This document shows, piece after piece, positions 16,740 through 24,970 of a DNA stretch of 64,000 bases. The DNA comes from Flavobacterium phragmitis (GTDB lineage: Bacteria; Bacteroidota; Bacteroidia; Flavobacteriales; Flavobacteriaceae). Each line of letters starts with the position of its first letter. The first letter of the stretch is position 1. The stretch lies in the NCBI RefSeq assembly GCF_900112575.1, contig NZ_FOMH01000019.1:40859-104858 (forward strand), written 5' to 3'. The translations under genes and the position numbers were made by a program. Under the pieces are notes generated by a model, which searched no databases, had not been told where the DNA came from, and saw only the letters and a list, made by a program, of their open reading frames with translations.

Positions 16740-19700
16740 ATGGATAAAAAAATATTCTCTTTTTTGTTTTCTACACGTTTAATGGCCGTTCTTTTTATAG
16801 CATTCGCAGCGGCAATGGGTATTGGAACTTTTATCGAAAGTAAATACAATACCGACACAGCCAGAATTTTAATTTACAATACTTGGTGGTTTGAAGCCAT
16901 AATGGTAGTTTTCGTGATTAACTTCTTCGGAAACATCAAACGTTATCAGTTACTTAAAAAAGAAAAATGGGCCACTTTATTACTTCACTTGGCCTTTATT
17001 TTTATCATTATAGGAGCTTTTATTACTCGTTATATTAGTTATGAAGGAATGATGCCAATTCGTGAAGGTGCGGCAGAAAACCAAGTATATTCAGATAAGA
17101 CTTTTTTAACCGTTTTTGTTGATGGTGAATATAAAGGAGAAATGAAACGAAGAGTTTTTGAAAAAAGTCTTTTATTATCTCCAGCAACCACTAATGATTT
17201 TTCTATTTCTGGCAAATTTGACGAAACTCCTTTTGAAGTTTCTTATGCTAATTATATCATGGGAGCGAAGGAAGTGGTTAAACCAGATGCAAACGGAACT
17301 TTGTACCTTAAATTAGTTGAAGCTGGTGCAGGCGGACGTGAAGAACATTACTTAAAAGAAGGGGAAGTTCAGAATATCCACAATGTTTTGTTTGCTTTGA
17401 ATAAACAAACAGACGGAGCCATCAATATCAATACAAAAGGTGATACATACACTATTCAAACCCCTTTTGAAGGAGAATTTATGAGAATGGCCGACCAGCT
17501 AAAAGGTAAAGTCACCAAAGATGATGTACAGCCTTTAATGATGCGTTCTTTATACAGCATTGGAGATATCAGAATTGTATTTCCAGATCCTGCAATGAAA
17601 GGAAAAGTAGAATATGAATCGAATAATGATTATAAAGCTAAAACACACTCAGATGCTTTAGTCGTTAAAGTAAAAGCCGAGGGACAGGAAAAAGAAGTTA
17701 TGCTTTTTGGTTCTAAAGGACAGGTTGGAGAACCAAAAACAGTAAAAATTGGCAACATTGAATATTCTCTATTTTACGGAAGTAAGGCATATATCTTGCC
17801 TTTCAAAGTAAGATTAAATGACTTTATTGCTGATAAATACCCTGGAACTGAAAAAAGTTATTCTGCTTTTAAAAGTAAAGTAACCGTTCAGGATTCTACA
17901 GAAACTTTTGATGCCGATATTTTTATGAATCATGTTTTGGATTATAAGGGGTATCGTTTTTTCCAATCTTCATTTGATCCAGACGAAAAAGGAACGGTTT
18001 TATCTGTAAATCATGATTTCTGGGGAACCAACATTACCTATTTTGGATATTTCATGCTTTACATAGGTTTAATGGGAATTATGTTTACAAAACATTCTCG
18101 TTTTGGAGATTTAAAGCGTAAACTTGAGGCTGTTAAAAAGAAAAAAGAAAAACTACTTACGATTTTAGTTTTAATGTTGAGCTTAAGTGGTTTTGCGCAA
18201 CAGACAACACATGTACATTCACACGATCACGATCATGCACATACAGCAGATCCAAATGATCATGCCAATCACGTTACAGCACCGCCAAGCAAAAAACAAT
18301 TAGATTCGTTATTGAATATTTATAAAGCTCCAGAAGCACATGCAGCAAAATTTGGACGTTTGATTATTCAGGATGCCGGTGGAAGAATGAAGCCGATTAA
18401 TACTTTTTCATCTGAATTGCTTCGAAAAGTAAGCCACAGTGATAAATATAACGAAATGAATTCTGATCAGGTGTTTTTATCGATGACACAATATGCTCAG
18501 GTTTGGATTCAGGTTCCATTAATTTACATTAAATCAGGAAATGACAGTATCCGAAAAATTATTGGTATTGATCCAAAAGATAAATACGCTCCATTTGTAA
18601 AATTCTTTGATGAGCAGGGAAATTATAAACTATCACCTTATTTAGATGCTGCTTATAAAGCTGCAAATCCAAATCAGTTTGAGAAAGATTATATTGAGAC
18701 AGATAAAAAAGTAAACTTAATGGAATCTGCTTTAAGTGGCAGCATTTTAAAGATATTCCCAGTTCCAAATGATCCAAATCATAAATGGGTTTCATATTTA
18801 GAACGTGAAGGTGCTGGATTTAAAGGAATGGATTCAACTTACGTGAAACAAATCCTGCCTTTGTATTTTAGTGCTTTGAATAATGGATCTATCGCAAAAA
18901 ACTTTGATACAGCTGATAATTTAGTAGAAAGTATTCATGGTTTCCAAAAGAAATTTGGAGCCAAAGTAATGCCTAGCGAACAAAAAATCGATGCAGAAAT
19001 TGCCTACAACAAATACGATGTTTTTCAGAAATTGACTTATTGGTATATTACAGCAGCTAGCTTTATGTTCATCTTTATTATTGTCAACATTTTCTTTGAG
19101 AAAAAATGGCTTCGTATTACAATAAACGCTTTCCATATTATAATTGGATTGTTGTTTGTGCTTCATACATTAGGACTAATAGCACGTTGGTATATTTCTG
19201 GGCATGCACCTTGGAGTAATGCTTACGAATCTATAGTATATGTGTCCTGGTCAACCATGTTCTTCGGATTGGCTTTTGACAGAAAATCAAAATTAACAGT
19301 TGCTTCATCTGCTTTCGTGACGGCTATGATTTTAATGGCAGCCTACATGAACTGGATTGATCCGGAAATTGCAAACTTACAGCCAGTTCTTAATTCCTAT
19401 TGGTTAATGATTCACGTTGCAGTTATTGTAGGTAGTTATGGTCCGACTGCTTTAGGAATGATTTTAGGTTTTGTATCATTATTATTGATTTTCTTTACAA
19501 CAGAGAAAAACAAAGCTAAAATGGAATTGAATATTAAAGAGATCACTTATATCAATGAAATGTCTTTAACCATTGGTTTAATCATGCTTACGATTGGAAA
19601 CTTCCTAGGTGGACAATGGGCAAATGAAAGCTGGGGACGTTACTGGGGATGGGATCCAAAGGAAACTTGGGCCTTAATTTCGATTATGATTTATGCTTTT

Positions 19701-19955
19701 GTAATTCACGCTCGTTTTGTTCCTGCTTTAAGAGGTAAATGGTTCTTCAATTTAATGAGTATGTATGCTTTTGTTTCTATATTATTTACTTATTATGGAG
19801 TAAACTTCCACTTAGTTGGTTTACACTCTTATGCAAGTGGAGAAGCACATTCTTTAAGCTGGATTTATTACTGCTTGATTACAATTACTTTAATAGGAGC
19901 GATTACTTATCCAAAATATAGAAAATACTATAAAACGAAAAAGGTAAAAAAATAG
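16740..19955 (+). CDS. ccsBA: Fused ResB-CcsA cytochrome c biogenesis protein (System II)
   Basis: 1071 residues. The N-terminal part (about 1-460) is ResB/CcsB: membrane helices near residues 10-30, 45-65 and 75-95, a large extracytoplasmic domain, and a helix near 435-455. The C-terminal part (from about 760) is CcsA with the heme-handling motif WGRYWGWDPKETW at about residues 960-972. Together they carry heme across the inner membrane and attach it to apocytochrome c. Between the halves is a signal-peptide-like stretch (KLLTILVLMLSLSGFAQQ) followed by a His-rich linker (HVHSHDHDHAH, about residues 488-510). The ATG at 16740 is chosen over GTG 16707 because of the promoter. A terminator follows. 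Confidence 0.93.
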   Translation: MDKKIFSFLFSTRLMAVLFIAFAAAMGIGTFIESKYNTDTARILIYNTWWFEAIMVVFVINFFGNIKRYQLLKKEKWATLLLHLAFIFIIIGAFITRYISYEGMMPIREGAAENQVYSDKTFLTVFVDGEYKGEMKRRVFEKSLLLSPATTNDFSISGKFDETPFEVSYANYIMGAKEVVKPDANGTLYLKLVEAGAGGREEHYLKEGEVQNIHNVLFALNKQTDGAININTKGDTYTIQTPFEGEFMRMADQLKGKVTKDDVQPLMMRSLYSIGDIRIVFPDPAMKGKVEYESNNDYKAKTHSDALVVKVKAEGQEKEVMLFGSKGQVGEPKTVKIGNIEYSLFYGSKAYILPFKVRLNDFIADKYPGTEKSYSAFKSKVTVQDSTETFDADIFMNHVLDYKGYRFFQSSFDPDEKGTVLSVNHDFWGTNITYFGYFMLYIGLMGIMFTKHSRFGDLKRKLEAVKKKKEKLLTILVLMLSLSGFAQQTTHVHSHDHDHAHTADPNDHANHVTAPPSKKQLDSLLNIYKAPEAHAAKFGRLIIQDAGGRMKPINTFSSELLRKVSHSDKYNEMNSDQVFLSMTQYAQVWIQVPLIYIKSGNDSIRKIIGIDPKDKYAPFVKFFDEQGNYKLSPYLDAAYKAANPNQFEKDYIETDKKVNLMESALSGSILKIFPVPNDPNHKWVSYLEREGAGFKGMDSTYVKQILPLYFSALNNGSIAKNFDTADNLVESIHGFQKKFGAKVMPSEQKIDAEIAYNKYDVFQKLTYWYITAASFMFIFIIVNIFFEKKWLRITINAFHIIIGLLFVLHTLGLIARWYISGHAPWSNAYESIVYVSWSTMFFGLAFDRKSKLTVASSAFVTAMILMAAYMNWIDPEIANLQPVLNSYWLMIHVAVIVGSYGPTALGMILGFVSLLLIFFTTEKNKAKMELNIKEITYINEMSLTIGLIMLTIGNFLGGQWANESWGRYWGWDPKETWALISIMIYAFVIHARFVPALRGKWFFNLMSMYAFVSILFTYYGVNFHLVGLHSYASGEAHSLSWIYYCLITITLIGAITYPKYRKYYKTKKVKK

Positions 19956-19986
19956 GATTATCCAATTAATTATTGATTCGTATCGG

Positions 19987-20014
19987 AAAAGCTCAGTATA
20001 AACACTGAGCTTTT
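19987..20014 (+). terminator. Terminator of ccsBA
   Basis: 11-bp stem AAAAGCTCAGT/ACTGAGCTTTT with a 6-nt loop followed by a T7 run, 32 bp after the ccsBA stop. Confidence 0.88.
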
Positions 20015-20146
20015 TTTGCGTTTTAGTAACGTTTGTTTGAAACAACACCTTTTGCACTGAACAAAATATTAAAAAACTTTTATCTATAAAAAAAACCTGC
20101 GGGGTCAAATATTTATTCTATAAATATTTTGCTTCTCTGAAGCATA

Positions 20147-20173
20147 AAAAAAGAGCTATTTTAAAAACAGCTC
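20147..20173 (-). terminator. Terminator of the sigma/anti-sigma operon
   Basis: On the minus strand GAGCTGTTTTTAAAATAGCTC forms a hairpin (arms 20153-20160 and 20166-20173) followed by seven T (A-run at 20146-20152). It lies 28 bp past the anti-sigma stop, in a convergent junction with ccsBA. Confidence 0.75.
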
Positions 20174-20200
20174 CTTATAAGTTTTATGCGAATTTAAATT

Positions 20201-20989
20201 TTAAACTTTTCCTAAAGTATAAAGTTGTTCCATTGTTGGAGTCGGACTTCCTCCAGCAGGCTCTAAAGTAATTCCAAAAGCCTCTGCTGAATCGGTTTGG
20301 CTTACAGCAAAGATTTTTTGAGTATTTCCTTCAAAATTATCCAACAAACCGATGCTTGTTGGCGTAAGAACTGGACTTAATTTTAAAGACCATACCTGAT
20401 AAACCATTCCTTTTGGCGGAGTTGGTAATCCAGCAGCATCGATATAAGTCGTTTTAGTTTGCTGGTTCCAGTATACTTTTGCAAAAGAAGTTGGAGAAAC
20501 CGCCTGACCGCCAAGAGTAACTCCAATATTTTTGATATCTCTAACAATACTTAAGTTCTTTTCAGTCTGCTTATTCTGCTGATCTAAGAAAGCATATTCT
20601 CTTTGAATTTTATTTTTCTCATTTCCAACTGTAGAAATAGCATCTTTGGTTTTTGATAACTCCAAAGTCTGATATCCTAAACCTAACAATAGTAATACTG
20701 CAGCAGCCCAGCCCACATATTGAGACCAGTTTGAAGTCGGTTTCATATCGACTACTTTTCCGTGTTTAAGCTCCAGACGTGCTTTAATCTTCTCGAAATT
20801 CTCCACAGAATGGAAAGGAGAGAAGCTCGATGATAAAGCTATTACAGCCTTTTCAATCGAAATAATTTCCTGATCTACTTCAGGGTTCTTTTTTGCTAAT
20901 TCAGCTATTTCTAGGTTTTCCTTTTCGCTTAATAAGCCGTAAACGTACAGCTCTAGAATTCCTGATTCTATATATTCTTGTGCTTCCAT
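20201..20989 (-). CDS. Anti-sigma factor, RskA/anti-sigma-K type
   Basis: 262 residues. The cytoplasmic N-terminus (EYIESGILELYVYGLLSEKE) resembles the sigma-binding end of RskA-type proteins. One membrane helix spans about residues 91-108 (YVGWAAAVLLLLGLGYQTL). The periplasmic part has the RskA C-terminal pattern: KVYWNQQTKTTYIDAAGLP, PPKGMVYQVWSL and FGITLEPAGGSPTPT. It would hold the partner sigma factor at the membrane until a periplasmic signal triggers release. The ATG shares one base with the sigma stop codon (TAATG), so the two are translationally coupled. Confidence 0.88.
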   Translation of the reverse strand: MEAQEYIESGILELYVYGLLSEKENLEIAELAKKNPEVDQEIISIEKAVIALSSSFSPFHSVENFEKIKARLELKHGKVVDMKPTSNWSQYVGWAAAVLLLLGLGYQTLELSKTKDAISTVGNEKNKIQREYAFLDQQNKQTEKNLSIVRDIKNIGVTLGGQAVSPTSFAKVYWNQQTKTTYIDAAGLPTPPKGMVYQVWSLKLSPVLTPTSIGLLDNFEGNTQKIFAVSQTDSAEAFGITLEPAGGSPTPTMEQLYTLGKV

Positions 20990-21519
20990 TATATTTTCAA
21001 ATAATTACGTAAATCGTTAATACAGTTTCTGTTTTGCGTCTTTATAGTTCCCAGTGGCAGTGCCAATTCTTCTGAAGCTTCTTGCTGGGTATATCCTTTA
21101 AAGAATAATAAATTAATGATCTCAATACATTTTGGTTTCAGTTTTTTGACAAATTCCTGAATTCCGATTGCATCAAGCTTATTGGTTAGTTTATTACTGT
21201 CATCTAACAGATTTACGAAATTATCCGAAGAAAGGTTTTTTTGACTGTTATTAAAATTTTTAGAACGAAGCTTGTCGATTGAGGTATTTCGAGCAATATT
21301 AAGGATCCAAGTGTAAAATCGGCCCTTACTTTCGTTATAAGAATCGATGTTTTTCCAGATTTTCACGAAGACATCTTGGAGGACATCTTCCGCTTCTTCT
21401 CGATTTTTGATTAAGACATGAATGACAGAAAACAAACTTTTAGAGTACATGTCGTATAAATGCGTAAAAGCTTTTTCGTCCTTTTTGTAAATTAAAACTA
21501 GCAGTTCTTCTTGACTCAT
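20989..21519 (-). CDS. ECF RNA polymerase sigma factor (SigK-like)
   Basis: 176 residues, the size of group 4 sigma factors. Region 2 is seen at about residues 10-80 (AFTHLYDMYSKSLFSVIHVL, EEAEDVLQDVFVKIWKNID). Region 4 is at about 125-172 (GYTQQEASEELALPLGTIKTQNRN) with its helix-turn-helix. It directs transcription of a stress regulon when freed from the anti-sigma factor encoded next. It is divergent from the mini-ORF/RNA/peroxidase region. Whether that region belongs to its regulon is unknown. Confidence 0.92.
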   Translation of the reverse strand: MSQEELLVLIYKKDEKAFTHLYDMYSKSLFSVIHVLIKNREEAEDVLQDVFVKIWKNIDSYNESKGRFYTWILNIARNTSIDKLRSKNFNNSQKNLSSDNFVNLLDDSNKLTNKLDAIGIQEFVKKLKPKCIEIINLLFFKGYTQQEASEELALPLGTIKTQNRNCINDLRNYLKI

Positions 21520-21804
21520 AGATTTGGATTTTTAAAGTTTAAACATGAAAATTTAGATGTTTAGTGGTAGCTGTTATAAAGGTAAATTATTTTTCTTTTA
21601 TTTCTTTTATTTTTTTTTGTAGTTAAAAACCTAGGAAAATATAGGGGTTTTAAAAAAAAGATGATTTTTTTTACTTTTTTTAAAACCAAAAACAATCCAA
21701 TTACGTAAATAATTTTATAAGTAAGAAAAAGATCATAATAATTTGATTCTAAATAATACGCTTTGAACAGTATAAACTAAAGTCGTTCTTTAAAAAACAA
21801 TATT
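21520..21804. other. AT-rich divergent intergenic region
   Basis: About 285 bp with no ORF. It contains poly-T and poly-A rich stretches (21590-21680). An 11-nt arm AAAGTCGTTCT at 21779-21789 is complementary to 21878-21888 inside the first mini-ORF. No convincing TAnnTTTG box was found for the plus-strand transcript. Confidence 0.4.
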
Positions 21805-21927
21805 ATGGATAGCAAGCAAATAATAAAAATACTCATCGTCGGATTGACTACTGTGTTAGCGATGACCGTTTTTAATGAGAACGACTTTAAAAAAGAAGCG
21901 ACAATTATAAGGCAGCTTGAAATTTAG
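21805..21927 (+). CDS. Putative 40-residue membrane mini-protein
   Basis: Short ORF starting MDSKQIIKILIVGLTTVLAM and ending in a charged tail (NENDFKKEATIIRQLEI). It has one hydrophobic stretch (residues about 6-23) that could be a membrane helix or signal anchor. There is no homology I can name. It is the first of two mini-ORFs upstream of the structured region at 22081-22353. It contains the downstream arm of an 11-bp inverted repeat (21878-21888). It may be a real small protein, a leader peptide or chance. Confidence 0.4.
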   Translation: MDSKQIIKILIVGLTTVLAMTVFNENDFKKEATIIRQLEI

Positions 21928-21971
21928 TTGAGATTGAAGAATTCATTATAAATAGATAAACTTTCAAGATT

Positions 21972-22040
21972 ATGGATTTTATAAAAATATTCGATTTTCT
22001 GGTTTTTATTTTAGTGTTTATCAAGCTTTATAAACAGTAA
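21972..22040 (+). CDS. Putative 22-residue hydrophobic mini-ORF
   Basis: ATG-started frame reading MDFIKIFDFLVFILVFIKLY plus two residues. It is almost entirely hydrophobic with a basic end, the make-up of leader peptides and small toxic or membrane peptides. It ends 40 bp before the long stem at 22081. Very short, so chance cannot be excluded. Confidence 0.3.
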   Translation: MDFIKIFDFLVFILVFIKLYKQ

Positions 22041-22080
22041 GATTGGTGATGTTCTTTAAATTTTAGATATAAAAAATAGT

Positions 22081-22245
22081 ATAGTTGATGCACTCGGACT
22101 TCCAGATTGAAGACTTTTTATTATGTCATGACGATTAGGTAAGATTCAAGTAGATACAATATTACAAGCCATTTGAAAATATTTTGAGGGTACGTTAGGC
22201 ATTGGGGGATAAAAAGATTTTCAATACAACCGAGTCATCAACTAT
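22081..22245 (+). ncRNA. Candidate rod-shaped structured RNA upstream of glutathione peroxidase
   Basis: The ends pair: ATAGTTGATG-c-ACTCGG (22081-22097) with CCGAGTCATCAACTAT (22230-22245), 16 bp with one bulged C. After an 8/4-nt internal loop a second helix follows: ATTGAAGACTTTTTAT (22106-22121) with ATAAAAAG-a-TTTTCAAT (22209-22225), 16 bp with one bulge and one G-U pair. The 87-nt apex is only weakly structured by eye and contains ACGTTAGGC (22192-22200), also found in the downstream terminator. A roughly 165-nt rod with paired ends resembles 6S RNA, but a cis-acting leader is equally possible. No protein is encoded. Confidence 0.5.
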
Positions 22246-22322
22246 AATTTTAATGAGATATTGTTTTATTAATAAAAGATTGCATAATAATTAATTCATG
22301 GTTTGATTTGTTTGTATGGGGG

Positions 22323-22353
22323 GAAGCCTAACGTCTGATTAACGTTAGGCTTC
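22323..22353 (+). terminator. Terminator between the structured RNA and the peroxidase gene
   Basis: 12-bp perfect stem GAAGCCTAACGT/ACGTTAGGCTTC with a 7-nt loop, then ATTTTTTATTT. It is 80 bp before the peroxidase ATG and has no ordinary gene upstream on its strand. The left arm (22326-22334) can alternatively pair with the ACGTTAGGC at 22192-22200, which would prevent the terminator from forming. Confidence 0.8.
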
Positions 22354-22432
22354 ATTTTTTATTTAACTTTTGATTAATAAAATTTAAGTTTTAGTGAAGC
22401 GTATTTTAGCTAATTTTATAAAAAATTATACG

Positions 22433-23020
22433 ATGAAAAAAATACTTTTAATACTATTTGGTGCCGCTCTTTTATTTGGTGCACAAGCGAATGCTCAAAC
22501 AAGTAAGAACAAATTATCTAAAACAGATAAAGCCATGGCAAAAGAAACTATTTATCAATTTAAAGTCGAAGATTTATCTGGAGATACTTTTGACTTTGCG
22601 TCCTTGAAAGGCAAAAAAATCATGATCGTAAATACGGCTTCAAAATGTGGTTTAACGCCTCAATACAAAGATTTAGAAGCTATTTACAAAGAATATAAAG
22701 ATAAAGGTTTCGTGATTGTAGGTTTTCCAGCCAATAATTTTGCTTCTCAAGAACCTGGAACAGCAAAAGAAATTGAAAGTTTCTGCCAGCAAAACTACGG
22801 TGTAACTTTTCCAATGATGAACAAAGTTTCAGTTAAAGGAAGCGATATGTGTGAGGTTTACAAATTCCTAACTCAAAAATCTAAAAATGGATTACAAGAT
22901 TCTGAGGTAGAATGGAATTTTCAGAAATACCTAATTAATGAAAAAGGAGAGTTGGTTAAAGTAATTAAACCAAGAACTCTGCCAACTGATCCAGAAGTTA
23001 TTAATTGGATAAAAAGTTAA
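22433..23020 (+). CDS. Secreted glutathione-peroxidase-like thiol peroxidase
   Basis: 195 residues from ATG 22433. A GTG at 22394 would add residues before an obvious signal peptide (MKKILLILFGAALLFGAQANA), so it is rejected. The peroxidatic Cys is at about residue 72 in NTASKCGLTPQY, and WNF at about 161-163 supplies the Trp/Asn partners. The usual catalytic Gln of NQF is replaced: here the segment is FPANNFASQEPG (Asn at 102). The enzyme probably reduces peroxides in the periplasm using a thioredoxin-like donor. It is preceded by a terminator and a structured RNA candidate, so its expression may depend on read-through. Confidence 0.9.
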   Translation: MKKILLILFGAALLFGAQANAQTSKNKLSKTDKAMAKETIYQFKVEDLSGDTFDFASLKGKKIMIVNTASKCGLTPQYKDLEAIYKEYKDKGFVIVGFPANNFASQEPGTAKEIESFCQQNYGVTFPMMNKVSVKGSDMCEVYKFLTQKSKNGLQDSEVEWNFQKYLINEKGELVKVIKPRTLPTDPEVINWIKS

Positions 23021-23040
23021 GTTTATTGATTTAGAATTTC

Positions 23041-23074
23041 AAACCCGACAGGTTTTTAAAACCTGTCGGGTTTT
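23041..23074. repeat. Palindromic repeat, copy 1 (bidirectional terminator-like)
   Basis: Perfect 16-bp stem AAACCCGACAGGTTTT around a single T, between convergent genes (peroxidase and acetyltransferase). The same arm occurs at 40836-40872, 52705-52736 and 60943-60977. With T-runs on both sides it can terminate transcription from either direction. Confidence 0.85.
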
Positions 23075-23106
23075 ATTTTAAATGCGCACATCTTTTACGG
23101 CAAAAA

Positions 23107-23604
23107 TCACTTCAAAATCAACTGCATGAAAACCAAATCCAGCCAGTGGTCAAATTTGTAGCCTACTTCACGAATGGTTCCCGTTGCCACGAAACCAAAT
23201 TTTTCGTGAAAAGCAATACTTCCAGCATTATCGGCATCAATGGCGCCAATCATAACGTGATAACCCTGTTCTTTTGCTAGTCGAATTAACTCAGTTAAAA
23301 GCCTAGAACCAATTCCTTTTCCAATTATATTATCCACTACATAGACAGAATGTTCAACAGTATATTGATAACCTATTTTTTCTCTAAACTGACCATAACT
23401 TCCAAAACCAACTACTTCACCATCTAAGTCTGCAACCACAACTGGAAGATTTTTAGCTTTTTTATCTTCAAACCATTTTTGCTGCACTTCCAAAGTCTGA
23501 ATTTCATAGCTGTAATTCGCTGTTGTATGTAAAATGGAATGATTTACTATTTCTAATATCTTTTGCAAATCGTTTTCAGTTGCTGGTCTTAAAATGATAC
23601 TCAT
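23107..23604 (-). CDS. GNAT N-acetyltransferase (phosphinothricin acetyltransferase-like)
   Basis: 165 residues. The PAT-type start SIILRPATENDLQKILEIVNHSI is visible. The acetyl-CoA binding motif A is at about 95-125 (SVYVVDNIIGKGIGSRLLTELI, with GKGIGS as the Q/RxxGxG/A variant), followed by NAGSIAFHEKFGF. Such enzymes acetylate small amines, for example phosphinothricin, methionine sulfoximine or other toxic amino acids. Start overlaps nothing; the thioredoxin-like gene lies 13 bp upstream on the same strand. Confidence 0.88.
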   Translation of the reverse strand: MSIILRPATENDLQKILEIVNHSILHTTANYSYEIQTLEVQQKWFEDKKAKNLPVVVADLDGEVVGFGSYGQFREKIGYQYTVEHSVYVVDNIIGKGIGSRLLTELIRLAKEQGYHVMIGAIDADNAGSIAFHEKFGFVATGTIREVGYKFDHWLDLVFMQLILK

Positions 23605-23617
23605 TGTATTTATGTAA

Positions 23618-24793
23618 TTATTTTTTGTTTAGTTCAGCCAGTAAAGCGTCAACATCCTTAGAATCCCAGCCCATTTCTTTTGCAATGGCTTTGGCTTCTT
23701 TAGCATATTCTAAAGCTTTCTTTTTGTCTTTTATTTTGTTATACAACTTGGCTTCGAGTAAATTTCCGTCATACGAATCATTTAATTCTAAAGAATGATT
23801 TACCCAAAAAATCGCTTTTTTCAAACTTTCTGTATCATCAATATGTTTAAAATAAGTATTCCCAATTTCTTTAAGAAAGCTCGCATCTTTCCAAGCTAAT
23901 TTCTCAGTATCTTCAAGGGTAACTTTTTTATAAAAATCCCATTTTTCAGTTCTTTCTGCCAACGTTAAATCATATTTAAAAACCAATGAATCAGTTTTTT
24001 GCAAACGAATTGATTTTGCTATTTCTCTTTGTTTGTAATAGTTTACAGTGTCTAAATTATCAACCAGTGGACGCAACAGTTCGTTTACAATACTTTCAAT
24101 CTTTCTGTCAATTCTAGTTTGTGAAGCAACAGCTGCAAATTCTTTTTGATGTTTTAAAACATACTGAAATTCTCTAGATTTAATATCTGTAACACCGTTT
24201 GCAATCACTCTCCAGTTCAATTCGCTGACCAACTGAGCATCAGACTGTGTGTTTAGGTAAGTATGAGTTGCCGGTGATAATTCCGTTCTGTCTTTTCCTT
24301 TCTTTAAAGTATTCAAATAAGTAAAGTATTTATCCGAATTACTTGGATCGGCCATAAATTCTTTTTCTAAATAAGGCAACTGCATTTTAGGATTCAATGA
24401 ATATCGAAGTTCATTTAGAAAATCTGCTTTTTTCATTTCTCCTTTTAAGGCATAAATCAAGGTTTCATTGGCATCAAGAAACAAAAAAGTAGGAAGTGAT
24501 TTGGTAGTGAATTTAGTTTTTAAAGCAATTCCTTCTTCTTTTTCGATGTTTTTATATGTACAGACAAAATTTTTATTTAGAAAATCCATTACAGCAGGAT
24601 CGTTCAAAACTTCCGTTTTCATCAAATTACAATGCGGGCACCAATCGGCATAAAGCATAATAAAAAGTGGTTTTCCTTCTTTCTTCGCAGTTTCTAAGGC
24701 TGTTTTATAAGGAATATCAACAGGAACAAATTGATTCTGAGAATTTACAGTTTGAAAAGTAACGGCTAAAAAAAGTACTAAAAAGAAACGCAT
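23618..24793 (-). CDS. Secreted thioredoxin-fold protein with WCPHC active site
   Basis: 391 residues. Signal peptide about 1-19 (MRFFLVLFLAVTFQTVNSQ). A thioredoxin-like domain follows, with the redox motif ADWCPHC (Cys 52 and Cys 55) and the cis-Pro region SLPTFLFLDAN. The C-terminal 250 residues are helical and end with TPR-like helices (NHSLELNDSYDGNLLEAKLY, KKALEYAKEAKAIAKEM). Likely a periplasmic thiol reductase or disulfide handler. It lies near the peroxidase, but on the other strand and beyond the acetyltransferase. Confidence 0.82.
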   Translation of the reverse strand: MRFFLVLFLAVTFQTVNSQNQFVPVDIPYKTALETAKKEGKPLFIMLYADWCPHCNLMKTEVLNDPAVMDFLNKNFVCTYKNIEKEEGIALKTKFTTKSLPTFLFLDANETLIYALKGEMKKADFLNELRYSLNPKMQLPYLEKEFMADPSNSDKYFTYLNTLKKGKDRTELSPATHTYLNTQSDAQLVSELNWRVIANGVTDIKSREFQYVLKHQKEFAAVASQTRIDRKIESIVNELLRPLVDNLDTVNYYKQREIAKSIRLQKTDSLVFKYDLTLAERTEKWDFYKKVTLEDTEKLAWKDASFLKEIGNTYFKHIDDTESLKKAIFWVNHSLELNDSYDGNLLEAKLYNKIKDKKKALEYAKEAKAIAKEMGWDSKDVDALLAELNKK

Positions 24794-24901
24794 AATTAAG
24801 TCAGGCTTTTATTAATAATTCGATTTTACAAATATATCTCCTTTTTTGAGAAAGAGCCTTAATATATTCCTAATTATAACTTAAATGAACTGCGAAGTTT
24901 G

Positions 24902-24909
24902 TAACTTTG
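24902..24909 (+). promoter_or_regulatory. -7 box upstream of menD
   Basis: TAACTTTG fits TAnnTTTG, 61 bp before the menD ATG. No -33 box was recognised at the usual distance. Confidence 0.4.
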
Positions 24910-24970
24910 TAAGCAAGATTAAGAAAAATCAAATCAGGGATTTTCTTTATAAAAGTAATATACGATCAGA

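Noticed and set aside
22394..22432. GTG start of the peroxidase gene
   Set aside because: It would place 13 residues before a typical signal peptide; ATG 22433 is preferred.
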